Shown in pieces: positions 52,078 through 60,430 of a stretch of DNA of 64,000 nt. The notes beneath the pieces were generated by a model. The model saw only the letters and a program-made list of their open reading frames with translations, made no database searches and was not told the DNA's origin. This stretch comes from Salibacterium salarium (GTDB taxonomy: Bacteria > Bacillota > Bacilli > Bacillales > Marinococcaceae): the NCBI RefSeq assembly GCF_030813635.1, contig NZ_JAUSUM010000001.1, positions 372,001 through 436,000 of the forward strand, written 5' to 3'. A program made the translations under genes and the position numbers. Within the stretch, counting starts at the first letter, position 1. Each line of letters opens with the position of its first letter.

Positions 52078-52524
52078 ATGGTGTCTATTTTGTTCCTTCA
52101 AAAATCATATGGTTTTTTACTCGCAAAAGCAGAAGAAGAAATGGAATCACGATTTATAGAGAAACTTTCACCTTTAAAACTGAATGCCAGACAATTTGGG
52201 ATTCTTCAGTACCTTGAGGAACATCCTAATTCCTCACAAAAGCAAGTAGGAGAAGTGCTACACATTGATCGAACAACCATGGTGTCTCAAATTGATTATC
52301 TGGAAAACATTCAGTGTGTTCAACGATTGAGGAATCCAAAGGACAGGAGATTCTTTGGGTTAACAACAACAGAGCAAGGTCGAGAAAAGTTAAAAGTTGG
52401 ACGTAGCTATCTTGAAAAAACTGAATTGGCTGTCCTTGCAGGTCTTACAGATAAGGAGCAGAGAGAGTTAAAGTCCATTTTATTAAAAGTGTGGGCAACC
52501 ATACAGAAGGGAGAAAAAGAATGA
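52078..52524 (+). CDS. MarR-family transcriptional regulator
   Basis: A 148-residue winged-helix repressor. RQFGILQYLEEHPNSSQKQVGEVLHIDRTTMVSQIDYLE is the helix-turn-helix and VQRLRNPKDRRFFGLTTTEQG is the wing with the conserved DRR. There is no visible ribosome binding site before the ATG at 52078, so translation may start on a very short leader. Its stop overlaps the start of the rhodanese gene (ATGA), so the two form one operon. The MarR protein probably controls this operon through the palindrome upstream. There are no conserved paired cysteines, so persulfide sensing is not supported by the sequence. Confidence 0.9.
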   Translation: MVSILFLQKSYGFLLAKAEEEMESRFIEKLSPLKLNARQFGILQYLEEHPNSSQKQVGEVLHIDRTTMVSQIDYLENIQCVQRLRNPKDRRFFGLTTTEQGREKLKVGRSYLEKTELAVLAGLTDKEQRELKSILLKVWATIQKGEKE

Positions 52525-52928
52525 ATCGACTTGATTATTTTAAAGCAAGGTTGGAAGCAAATATGAGTCCGATGGAATACCGCAAGGCTAAAAAAGAACA
52601 TCCCGAGAATTATGTGCTGGTTGATGTCAGAGTAGGGCCTGTTACAGTCAGGAAAGAGGTATTAGAAGGTGCGACGGTTATACCTTTAAACGAATTGCAA
52701 GACAGAATGCCGGAACTTCCCAAGGAGAAAACCATTGTTCTGTATTGTTGGGACACTTGGTGTACCCTTGCTTCCAAAGCTGCTGTCTTGTTGCTTGAAA
52801 ATGGATTTGATGCAAAGGAACTATACGGAGGGTTGGCAGCTTGGAAAACACTCGACTTCCCGACGTTAGGATTATCAGAAGTAGCCTCATCTTCCAATGG
52901 GGGTAGTGGTGTGGACTGTAAATGTTAG
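52521..52928 (+). CDS. Rhodanese-like sulfurtransferase
   Basis: A 135-residue single-domain rhodanese. VLVDVRVGPVTV and GATVIPLNEL are the N-terminal landmarks; the active-site loop is YCWDTWCTLASKAA, in which the first Cys after IVLY is the expected persulfide carrier, and YGGLAAWKTLDFP closes the fold. The tail ends with SGVDCKC, adding two cysteines. I use the ATG at 52521, preceded by AAGGGAG and overlapping the MarR stop. Coupling with a MarR repressor suggests a sulfur or thiol-stress response. Confidence 0.88.
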   Translation: MNRLDYFKARLEANMSPMEYRKAKKEHPENYVLVDVRVGPVTVRKEVLEGATVIPLNELQDRMPELPKEKTIVLYCWDTWCTLASKAAVLLLENGFDAKELYGGLAAWKTLDFPTLGLSEVASSSNGGSGVDCKC

Positions 52929-52987
52929 AATACTCTATTCTTATTTACCGCATCAAGATTCTGAAATTTTGGTTGAGTAAACCCTTA

Positions 52988-53136
52988 GATTAAAACGACT
53001 TTATTGTTATATTTATAAGTACGAAGAATTTTCGTATCAAAAATGAAACAACTCATTTTAACCCCGATCTCAAAGTAGAACGGGGTTATACGTGTTCAAG
53101 GTATTAATATTAAAACATCTTTATTGTCATTTTACA
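52988..53136. repeat. Imperfect 29-bp direct repeat pair and hairpin in a gene-free gap
   Basis: Copies at 52988-53016 and 53108-53136 share ATTAAAAC-n-TCTTTATTGT-like sequence (about three quarters identical) at an offset of exactly 120 bp. Between them is a hairpin TAACCCCG/CGGGGTTA (53059-53088), probably the terminator of the rhodanese gene. Nothing else is visible in 52929-53265. Confidence 0.4.
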
Positions 53137-53265
53137 TAGGTTACATTTATATGGACAGAAAAGATAAGGTCATATACACTTGGTTTCAAATATTTACTTA
53201 ACATTGGCGGAATACAAGGTAGTGAACCTTTACTTATTTGTCATACCATAGGAAGGAGGGGTTGC

Positions 53266-53556
53266 ATGACAGGACATAAAGAAAAATTTGATCCTCGATT
53301 TAAAATAGCACATAGAGAAGCGAGAATTGGTGTTGGATTGGTATTATTTAATTTTTTATGGTGGTTCGGGTTTGCCTATGGTCTTGGTTCTAAACCCGTA
53401 GAGGAATACAGTTATGTACTTGGCATGCCGGCATGGTTTTTTTATAGCTGTGCGGTAGGATCATTTGTCATGATAGGATTAGTAATTTTTGTTGTAAAAA
53501 CGTTTTTTAAAGAAGTGGACTTAGAAGAAGATGAAGAGGAGGAGAACCCCTCATGA
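53266..53556 (+). CDS. yhdT: YhdT/DUF997 family small membrane protein
   Basis: A 96-residue protein with two hydrophobic helices (about 25-45 and 60-82) and an acidic C-terminus, of the DUF997 family. HREARIGVGLVLFNFLWWFGFAYGLG is the family signature. This family is regularly encoded just before the sodium/pantothenate symporter PanF, and here the stop overlaps the panF ATG (ATGA). It is taken to be a partner or assembly factor of that symporter. RBS GGAAGGAGGGG. Confidence 0.88.
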   Translation: MTGHKEKFDPRFKIAHREARIGVGLVLFNFLWWFGFAYGLGSKPVEEYSYVLGMPAWFFYSCAVGSFVMIGLVIFVVKTFFKEVDLEEDEEEENPS

Positions 53557-54992
53557 ATTGGGAAGTCGTTATACCCTTGCTGTTCTTTCTATTATCTATT
53601 TTTATTATAGGGTTTTGGGCCACCCGTCATATAGCAGCAAAAAATGATTTCCTGCAGGAATATTTTTTAGGAAGTCGTGAACTGGGTGGCTTGATTCTTG
53701 CGATGACGATGGTTGCTACATATGGAAGTGCAAGTAGTTTTGTTGGTGGCCCAGGTGCAGCCTATAGTCAAGGGCTAGGTTGGGTATTATTATCGATGTC
53801 ACAAGTAGCAACAGGCTATTTTGTTTTAATGATTTTAGGGAAAAAATTTGCGATAAAAGCAAGGCAATACAAAGCAGTTACTCTCGTCGATTATTTGAAG
53901 GGAAGATACGATAACAGTAAAGTCGTCGTTTTGTTAAGTGCGATTAGTATTATTATCTTCTTATTTTCGGCGATGGCTGCGCAATGGGTTGGGGGTGCCC
54001 GTTTAATAGAATCTCTAACCGGATTGTCGTACACATCGGCACTCTTTATTTTTGCTGTTTCGGTCATTGTATATGTTATTATCGGCGGATTCCGAGCTGT
54101 AGCAGTGACGGATGCTCTGCAAGGGATTGTTATGTTTTTTGGGACGTTGATTATTTTAATTGGAACCATTGTCGCAGGCGGCGGAATGGAAAACATTATG
54201 ACGGATCTGATGAATGAAAACCCGAATCTCGTTAGTCCATTCGGGCATGATGGCAGTTTAACCCCGCGTTATGTGTCCTCTTTTTGGATTTTAGTCGGTG
54301 TTGGAGTCATTGGACTTCCGCAAGTGGCGGTGCGAGCGATGTCCTATAAGAGTGCAAAAGGAATGCATCGAGCTCTTATCATCGGCACTATCGTGGTGGC
54401 CTTTATGATGTTTGGGATGCATCTTGTTGGTGTGATGGCGCGTCCGATTCTACCAGGCATCGAAGTGGCGGACACAGTAATGCCGAGTATTGCAATGGAA
54501 GTATTACCAGCCTGGCTTGCCGGCATCGTACTAGCAGCGCCAATGGCAGCCATCATGTCGACAGTGGATTCATTGCTGTTATTAGTTAGTTCGACCGTTG
54601 TAAAGGATGTCTATTTGAATTATGTGAATCCTGATGCAACAAAGAAAAAAGTGAAGACCATCAGTTTTGGGGTTACGGCAGTTCTTGGAATTTCCGTTTT
54701 TGCGATGTCGTTAAGTCCGCCTGATCTGCTGATTTGGCTGAATCTATTTGCGTTTGGAGGACTGGAGTCAGCGTTTATCTGGCCGGTTGTGCTAGGTTTG
54801 TATTGGTCCAAAGGGAACAAATACGGAGCCATTACTTCTATCGTGGTAGGAGTAGGAGCTTACAGTATCATTCATAATATCTGGCCGGAACCGTTTGGTA
54901 TGCACACGGTAACGTTACCCGTCCTGCTTTCGTTTATAGGATATATTATCGCAAGCCTATTAACTCAAGATGAAAATAAGATAGAACATTAA
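53553..54992 (+). CDS. panF: Sodium/pantothenate symporter
   Basis: A 479-residue SSS-family carrier of about 13 helices, the length of PanF. Landmarks include YFLGSRELGGLILAMTMVATYGSASSFVGGPGAAYSQGLGW (family-typical TM1-TM2), LPQVAVRAMSYKSAKGMHRAL and the sodium-site helix APMAAIMSTVDSLLLLVSS. The DUF997 partner upstream supports pantothenate as substrate and sodium as the coupling ion. GAGGAGGAGAACCCCTC precedes the overlapping ATG. Confidence 0.88.
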   Translation: MNWEVVIPLLFFLLSIFIIGFWATRHIAAKNDFLQEYFLGSRELGGLILAMTMVATYGSASSFVGGPGAAYSQGLGWVLLSMSQVATGYFVLMILGKKFAIKARQYKAVTLVDYLKGRYDNSKVVVLLSAISIIIFLFSAMAAQWVGGARLIESLTGLSYTSALFIFAVSVIVYVIIGGFRAVAVTDALQGIVMFFGTLIILIGTIVAGGGMENIMTDLMNENPNLVSPFGHDGSLTPRYVSSFWILVGVGVIGLPQVAVRAMSYKSAKGMHRALIIGTIVVAFMMFGMHLVGVMARPILPGIEVADTVMPSIAMEVLPAWLAGIVLAAPMAAIMSTVDSLLLLVSSTVVKDVYLNYVNPDATKKKVKTISFGVTAVLGISVFAMSLSPPDLLIWLNLFAFGGLESAFIWPVVLGLYWSKGNKYGAITSIVVGVGAYSIIHNIWPEPFGMHTVTLPVLLSFIGYIIASLLTQDENKIEH

Positions 54993-55000
54993 AGCCATGG

Positions 55001-55024
55001 GGATGAATTAAACAAACGTTTGAT
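55001..55024 (+). promoter_or_regulatory. 24-bp element shared with 13666-13689
   Basis: Identical at 23 of 24 bases to the element upstream of the chemoreceptor, centred on the palindrome CAAACGTTTG. It begins 9 bp after the panF stop and lies 168 bp upstream of the DUF2188 gene in the same orientation. No obvious SigA promoter follows it. Confidence 0.55.
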
Positions 55025-55192
55025 TGAAGAAGTTTTCTATTGTACTAGTTACAGTCAGGTAGAGATAATTTTGACAGTTTGTTCAAAATGGGAAAAAGGG
55101 AACGACTAGACTCGATTCATTTGTGATTCATAGAGCCTTAAAGTGGGTAGAATGATAGTAAACGCAAATGGAATGGAAAGGAGGAAGCATTC

Positions 55193-55645
55193 ATGCCTTG
55201 GACGATGAATGACTACCCGTCTTCCCTGAAAAATTTTGATAAACCGATACGGAAAAAAGCGATTGATATTGCAAACGCAATGCTAGATGAAGGATACGAA
55301 GAAGGACAAGCGATTCCGATTGCGATAGAACAGGCAAAAGAATGGTATGATACCGCAACCGATGAAGAAATAGAAGAATTATTAAAAGAGATTGACCCGA
55401 CAGAGCGCTCAGAAGAAGGAAAGCAATATGACAGCCGCCCAGAATTGTTGGATCGAGCTGAATTGGTGGTTTCTCATGAAGATGGCTGGGCCGTTCAAGC
55501 ACGTGGAGCAAAGAAGCCAGATGAGGTGTTTGAAGACAAATCAAAAGCTATACAACGAGCAAAAGAAATAGCAGAGAACAAAGGAACAGAAGCCATTATT
55601 TATACAAAAGAAGGAGAGGAACAAACACGTCATTCGTATGAATAA
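55193..55645 (+). CDS. DUF2188 domain protein with N-terminal helical segment
   Basis: A 150-residue soluble protein. Residues about 1-55 (MPWTMNDYPSSLKNF, then KAIDIANAMLDEGYEEGQAI) form a helical domain often found fused or alone in Bacillus stress-type proteins; residues about 85-150 (VVSHEDGWAVQARGAKKPDEVFEDKSKAIQRAKEIA) match the DUF2188 pattern. Function is unknown. It is a single gene followed by a terminator. A GGAAAGGAGGAAG site precedes the ATG. A GGGTAG motif is present upstream, but I could not support a SigB promoter. Confidence 0.75.
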   Translation: MPWTMNDYPSSLKNFDKPIRKKAIDIANAMLDEGYEEGQAIPIAIEQAKEWYDTATDEEIEELLKEIDPTERSEEGKQYDSRPELLDRAELVVSHEDGWAVQARGAKKPDEVFEDKSKAIQRAKEIAENKGTEAIIYTKEGEEQTRHSYE

Positions 55646-55749
55646 AGAAACATTTAGAAAGAGAAGAGAATATAGAAGTTATTGAATTAGATGATAACAA
55701 TAATTGGGATATTTGGATTGAACATCTATTATAATTTTCTTTTAAAAGA

Positions 55750-55782
55750 TAGAAAACTTTTTCAAAGGGTTTTCTATTTTTT
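55750..55782 (+). terminator. Terminator of the DUF2188 gene
   Basis: TAGAAAAC pairs with GTTTTCTA, followed by TTTTTT. Confidence 0.8.
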
Positions 55783-55823
55783 AATGCAGGATATGTAAAA
55801 ATAAGATAGAATATAAAAACATA

Positions 55824-55837
55824 AGCAATCGCTTTCA
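55824..55837 (-). promoter_or_regulatory. cre-like box of the galactan operon, first unit
   Basis: On the minus strand TGAAAGCGATTGCT matches the cre consensus with two deviations. It ends 6 bp before the palindromic operator at 55844, mirroring the arrangement at 60368-60405. Confidence 0.5.
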
Positions 55838-55843
55838 ATTTAA

Positions 55844-55868
55844 TTAGTTAATTAAATTTATTAACTAA
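55844..55868. promoter_or_regulatory. Palindromic operator of the galactan operon, first unit
   Basis: A 25-bp near-perfect palindrome: TTAGTTAAT at the left and its counterpart ATTAACTAA at the right, with an AT-only centre. It lies 27 bp before the GH42 start. Likely bound by a LacI-type galactan repressor (GanR-like) encoded elsewhere; no such gene is in the window. Confidence 0.6.
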
Positions 55869-55894
55869 AACAAAAATAGGGAAAGGTGATTATG

Positions 55895-57952
55895 ATGAGT
55901 AAAACGTTTAAACCGATAAGTGAACGAATTCCTCGAATGCTGCACGGGGCAGACTATAACCCGGAACAATGGCATACATATCCTGATATTTTCAAAGAAG
56001 ATATACGTCTAATGAAAGAAGCAAATTGTAATGTGATGTCTATCGGTATTTTTTCTTGGGCAGCGATTGAACCAGAAGAAGGTGTTTTTCAATTCGAATG
56101 GCTCGATCATGTGCTAGATACGTTTGCAGAAAACGGAATTTTTGCATTTTTGGCTACACCAAGCGGGGCAAGGCCGGCTTGGATGTCTGAAAAATATTCT
56201 GAAGTTTTGAGGGTAGAATCCAATCGTGTTCGCAATTTGCATGGTTTGCGTCACAATCATTGTTTCACGTCTCCCGTTTATCGAGAAAAAGTGACAACGA
56301 TGAATACGAAGTTAGCAGAACGATATGCTCATCACCCGGCAGTGATAGGCTGGCATATTTCTAATGAGTATGGTGGAGAATGTCATTGCGATTATTGTCA
56401 GGAAGCTTTTCGAAAGTGGGTGAAAAATAAATATCAAACGTTGGAGAACCTTAATCATGCTTGGTGGACCACATTTTGGAGTCATACGATGACGAGTTGG
56501 TCGCAAGTAGAATCTCCTGCCCCGCACGGAGAATCGATGGTTCACGGTTTGAACTTAGATTGGAAACGATTCGTTACCGATCAAACGATAGATTTTTATA
56601 AACATGAAATAGCGCCATTGAAAGAGAAAAATCCAAAATTGCCTGCAACAACTAATTTTATGGAAGCGTTTGAAGGGTTGAATTACGCTAAATTTGCGGA
56701 TGTTCTCGACTTTATTTGTTGGGATTCCTATCCTACATGGCACGAATATAACGATGATAGTGACTTAGCTGCCTGGGTAGGAATGAATCATGATTGGTTC
56801 CGTTCAATGAAAAACGGCAAACCGTTTTTCTTAATGGAAAGCACGCCAAGCACGACTAACTGGCAACCAATGAGTAAGCTGAAAAAACCGGGAGTTCATG
56901 AGTTGTCATCCATTCAAGCGGTGGCCCACGGCTCTGATTCTGTTCAATATTTTCAATGGCGAAAAAGTCGTGGTTCCAGTGAAAAATTTCACGGAGCCGT
57001 CGTTGATCATGCCGGACATGAAAATACTCGTGTTTTTCAAGAAGTAAAGCAGTTAGGAGAAACGTTGAAAAAACTTCATGAAATTCCGGGAACATCCGTT
57101 GACCCAGAGGTTGCCGTCATTTTTGATACAGAAAACCGTTGGGCGGTAAAGGATGCACAAGGACCTAGAAATATGGGATTGAAGTATGAGGAAACAGTGA
57201 AATCTCATTACAAAGCTTTTTGGGAACAAGGTATACCAGTGGATGTCATTGATATGGACAGAGATATTTCAAGCTATAAACTCGTCGTTGCCCCTATGCT
57301 TTATATGGTGAGGCCAGGTGTTGGGGAAAAACTAGAGCAGTTTGTTAAAAGCGGAGGGACGCTTGTTGCTACGTATTGGTCTGGAATCGTTGATGAAAAC
57401 GATTTATGCTTTCTAGGTGGATTTCCGGGACCGTTGCGCAAGACTTTTGGTATTTGGTCAGAAGAAATAGACGGTCTATATGAGAACGAAACAAACGGAA
57501 TGAACATAGAGAGCAACGTTATTGATATGCAGTCTCATTATGAAGTGATTGAATTATGTGATCTTATCCATCTAGAAGGAGCACAAGCTTTAGCGTCTTA
57601 TACGGAAGATTTTTATGCGGGGCGTCCGGCACTGACGGTGAACCAATTCGGTGAAGGAAGAGCTTATTATATTGCAGCAAGAACACGTGAACCTTTTTAC
57701 ACTGATTTTTATAAAAGTGTAACAAAAGAAGCGGGCGTTGCAAGAGTGATAGAATCAGAACTTCCTCACGGTGTAACGGCCCAGTTAAGAGGGGATGGAA
57801 AAAACGAGTACGTCTTTCTTTCCAATTTCAGCGCAGAAGAGAAGAAAGTCGACCTCTCTAATGAAACACTTACAAATATCATTCATCAAGAAGCACTATC
57901 TGATCAACTTACACTTCCTGCTTATGGAGTCACTGTTATGAAACGAGGGTAG
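55895..57952 (+). CDS. ganA: Beta-galactosidase, GH42
   Basis: A 685-residue cytoplasmic GH42 enzyme with three domains: TIM barrel (1 to about 395), trimerisation domain and a small C-terminal beta domain. MLHGADYNPEQW opens the barrel, the acid/base Glu is in WHISNEYGGECHCDYC (with a zinc-type Cys cluster) and the nucleophile Glu is in FFLMESTPSTTNW. It releases galactose from imported beta-1,4-galacto-oligosaccharides, as GanA does. Two adjacent ATG codons (55892, 55895) both fit AAAGGTGA; I give the second. It lies 4 bp before the GH35 gene. Confidence 0.92.
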   Translation: MSKTFKPISERIPRMLHGADYNPEQWHTYPDIFKEDIRLMKEANCNVMSIGIFSWAAIEPEEGVFQFEWLDHVLDTFAENGIFAFLATPSGARPAWMSEKYSEVLRVESNRVRNLHGLRHNHCFTSPVYREKVTTMNTKLAERYAHHPAVIGWHISNEYGGECHCDYCQEAFRKWVKNKYQTLENLNHAWWTTFWSHTMTSWSQVESPAPHGESMVHGLNLDWKRFVTDQTIDFYKHEIAPLKEKNPKLPATTNFMEAFEGLNYAKFADVLDFICWDSYPTWHEYNDDSDLAAWVGMNHDWFRSMKNGKPFFLMESTPSTTNWQPMSKLKKPGVHELSSIQAVAHGSDSVQYFQWRKSRGSSEKFHGAVVDHAGHENTRVFQEVKQLGETLKKLHEIPGTSVDPEVAVIFDTENRWAVKDAQGPRNMGLKYEETVKSHYKAFWEQGIPVDVIDMDRDISSYKLVVAPMLYMVRPGVGEKLEQFVKSGGTLVATYWSGIVDENDLCFLGGFPGPLRKTFGIWSEEIDGLYENETNGMNIESNVIDMQSHYEVIELCDLIHLEGAQALASYTEDFYAGRPALTVNQFGEGRAYYIAARTREPFYTDFYKSVTKEAGVARVIESELPHGVTAQLRGDGKNEYVFLSNFSAEEKKVDLSNETLTNIIHQEALSDQLTLPAYGVTVMKRG

Positions 57953-57956
57953 CAAT

Positions 57957-60311
57957 ATGAGAGAGCACCACGTACGTTTAATGGATACAGTGAAGCATAT
58001 TTATCCTGTTGACACACCACTTGGGGGAACAAATCCTAAAGGAGATCAATTAAGTTTCAGTAATTATTACATGGAAAAGAACGGGTATCCTTCCTTCACA
58101 ATAAGCGGCGAGTTTCATTTCAGCAGATACGACCATCGCTTTTGGGAAGATGAAATTATAAAAATGAAACTTGGCGGTATTACAGTGATTCCAACCTATA
58201 TATTTTGGAATCACCATGAAGAAATCGAAGGTGTTTTTGAATGGAAACAGAACAAAAATCTAACTAAATTTGTTGAGTTGTGTGGCAAGCATGGATTGTA
58301 TGTGATACTTAGAATTGGTCCTTTTAATCACGGGGAAGCGCGAAACGGGGGAATGCCGGATTGGTTGTTTGGCAGGCCGTTTGAGCTCCGTTCTAATGAC
58401 GAAAGCTATTTATCATTTGTATCAAAGTACTTTCAGGAGATTGGTAAGCAAATTCAAGGACTCTGTTTTAAAGATGGAGGACCGATTATTGGTACGCAAC
58501 TCGAAAATGAATTTCAGCATGCCGCTGCACCTTGGGAGATGACGACGGGAACGAGTAATTCCTGGATGCCAGGAGGCCGTGATGGTGATGCTCATATAAA
58601 AAAGTTAAAACATCTAGCTATACAAACAGGCATTGATACGCCGATTTATACTGCTACAGCTTGGGGAGGGGCTGCTGCACCAACTGATTCTGTTCTGCCG
58701 TTATGGGGCGGGTATGCGTATTGGCCGTGGATTTTTTACGGCGATGTAGAGGAGCATCCCGCTACACCAAGTTTCATTTTCAGAGATTACCATAATAATG
58801 ACGTGCCAGAAACGTTTGATTTCGAGCCAAATTATCAACCAGAAAGTCTGCCTTTTGCTTGTGCGGAAATGGGCGGAGGCATGACGGTTTTTTACAATTA
58901 CCGTTTCACGCTGCCGCATGAAAGCGTGGATGCACTCAGTGCTATAAAAGTAGCAGGTGGCTGTAATTTTGTCGGGTATTATGTGTTCCACGGGGGTTCC
59001 AATCCTACTGGTAAAAAAACACCGTTCTTAAATGAAACAGCGACACCGAAGATTTCTTATGATTATCAAGCCCCTATTGGTGAATTTGGACAAATAAGGA
59101 AATCCTATAAAAGGTTGAAACGTCAGCATTATTTTTATAAGGATGTTGAGAAGACGTTTGCTAAAACGAAAACGATGCTGCCAGATAATAGGAATGATTT
59201 AGATCCGCATGATGTGGATACGTTGAGATATGCGATTCGAATAACAGACCATTCAGGGTTTGTTTTTATTAATAATTTTCAAGACCATGTGGAGAATAAA
59301 GATCAAAATGATTTTTTCTTTTCATTGGAGTTTGACGAGGAGACAGTTCGTATTCCAGAGACAGGAAGCTTGACGTTGGAGAGAAAAGAAAATTGTATTC
59401 TGCCTTTTCATATGGAATTTAGCGGGTGTCATCTTCGGTATGCTACCACGCAGTTAATCACTACGATGGAGCACAATGGGGAAGACTATTATTTTTTCTT
59501 CATCCCAAAAGGAATGCATGGGGAATATTGCTTTGATAGCAATTCAATAAATTCCGTCGAAGTAGATAACGGTAAGGTAACAGGCGATGATACAAAATCA
59601 TTTGTATACGTGGATCAGGCAACTAGCCTTATAACCCTCCAGTTAGAAAACGGGGAACGTGTATATATATCTACATGGACAGAAGAGGATAGCTTGCATT
59701 TATGGAAGGTTCATATAAAAGGAAAAGATAGAATTCTTCGCACAGAAGATACGGTTCTTGTCGATAACGAAAGTAATCTAAGACTTGAATATGAAAAGAA
59801 AGAACTGCATTCACTCGAGATATTTCCGGCGTTTCAACAAGAAATATATGTTGATGGAGATAAATTATTACCGGTGAAAACGGAATCGAATATGTTTCAG
59901 AAGTATTGGATAGAAAAGGAACGGTCTGAGGTACATGTTAATTGGAGCAAAGTCGACGAGGACAAAGCAGTGCTTGACTTTTCACCGAGTATTTTTAAGA
60001 ATGCGAAAGAATTATTATTAAAGATTGATTATGTGGGAGATGTCGGTTACGCGTTCATAGATGGAGAATTAATTCACGACAACTTTTGTAATAATGATAC
60101 GTGGGAAATCGGGTTAAAACGATTCGAAGATAGGTTATTAGAAAAGGGAATGTATGTCTATATATCCCCGTTAAAAGAAGGAGTGACAGTGAAAACTGAC
60201 TCTCCAATGGCTGCCAGATTAGAAACAGCCGAAAACACAATAGCTGTTGTAAACTCTATAAAAGTCGTTCCTATCTATGAATCTACTATTTCATTAGATG
60301 AAGAAGAATAA
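57957..60311 (+). CDS. Beta-galactosidase-type GH35 enzyme
   Basis: A 784-residue GH35 protein without signal peptide. The catalytic barrel covers about 35-390: FTISGEFHFSRYDHRFWEDEI, acid/base Glu185 in GTQLENEFQ, and the nucleophile Glu in FACAEMGGGMTVFYN. The remaining approximately 400 residues form beta-sandwich domains. The nucleophile region differs from the common TEFWTGW, so this is a divergent bacterial branch. It is presumably a beta-galactosidase acting with the GH42 enzyme on galactan or arabinogalactan fragments; specificity is inferred. It starts at an ATG 7 bases after GAGGG, immediately behind ganA. Confidence 0.88.
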   Translation: MREHHVRLMDTVKHIYPVDTPLGGTNPKGDQLSFSNYYMEKNGYPSFTISGEFHFSRYDHRFWEDEIIKMKLGGITVIPTYIFWNHHEEIEGVFEWKQNKNLTKFVELCGKHGLYVILRIGPFNHGEARNGGMPDWLFGRPFELRSNDESYLSFVSKYFQEIGKQIQGLCFKDGGPIIGTQLENEFQHAAAPWEMTTGTSNSWMPGGRDGDAHIKKLKHLAIQTGIDTPIYTATAWGGAAAPTDSVLPLWGGYAYWPWIFYGDVEEHPATPSFIFRDYHNNDVPETFDFEPNYQPESLPFACAEMGGGMTVFYNYRFTLPHESVDALSAIKVAGGCNFVGYYVFHGGSNPTGKKTPFLNETATPKISYDYQAPIGEFGQIRKSYKRLKRQHYFYKDVEKTFAKTKTMLPDNRNDLDPHDVDTLRYAIRITDHSGFVFINNFQDHVENKDQNDFFFSLEFDEETVRIPETGSLTLERKENCILPFHMEFSGCHLRYATTQLITTMEHNGEDYYFFFIPKGMHGEYCFDSNSINSVEVDNGKVTGDDTKSFVYVDQATSLITLQLENGERVYISTWTEEDSLHLWKVHIKGKDRILRTEDTVLVDNESNLRLEYEKKELHSLEIFPAFQQEIYVDGDKLLPVKTESNMFQKYWIEKERSEVHVNWSKVDEDKAVLDFSPSIFKNAKELLLKIDYVGDVGYAFIDGELIHDNFCNNDTWEIGLKRFEDRLLEKGMYVYISPLKEGVTVKTDSPMAARLETAENTIAVVNSIKVVPIYESTISLDEEE

Positions 60312-60336
60312 TCACATTTTATTAGCTAAAATAACA

Positions 60337-60365
60337 TTGACAAAATTCGAAAAAATAAGTAATAT
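60337..60365 (+). promoter_or_regulatory. SigA promoter of the galactan importer genes
   Basis: TTGACA (60337-60342), 17-bp spacer, TAATAT (60360-60365): a near-consensus promoter in the 119-bp gap after the GH35 gene. Confidence 0.8.
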
Positions 60366-60367
60366 TA

Positions 60368-60381
60368 TGACAACGATTTCA
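60368..60381. promoter_or_regulatory. CcpA cre box of the galactan importer
   Basis: TGACAACGATTTCA matches the cre consensus at every position, starting 3 bp after the -10. Confidence 0.75.
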
Positions 60382-60382
60382 T

Positions 60383-60405
60383 AGTTAATTAATTTAATTA
60401 AATAA
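60383..60405. promoter_or_regulatory. Palindromic operator of the galactan importer
   Basis: TAGTTAATTAATTTAATTAA and the next three bases form a palindrome with core TTAATTAA-T-TTAATTAA, closely related to the operator at 55844. Position just after +1 suits a repressor. Confidence 0.6.
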
Positions 60406-60430
60406 AACTTACATTTAGGGGGAGTTATTT

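Noticed and set aside
52078-52928. Persulfide-sensing regulator (CstR/BigR-like) controlling the rhodanese
   Set aside because: The regulator is a MarR protein without a conserved cysteine pair, so thiol sensing is not supported by the sequence.
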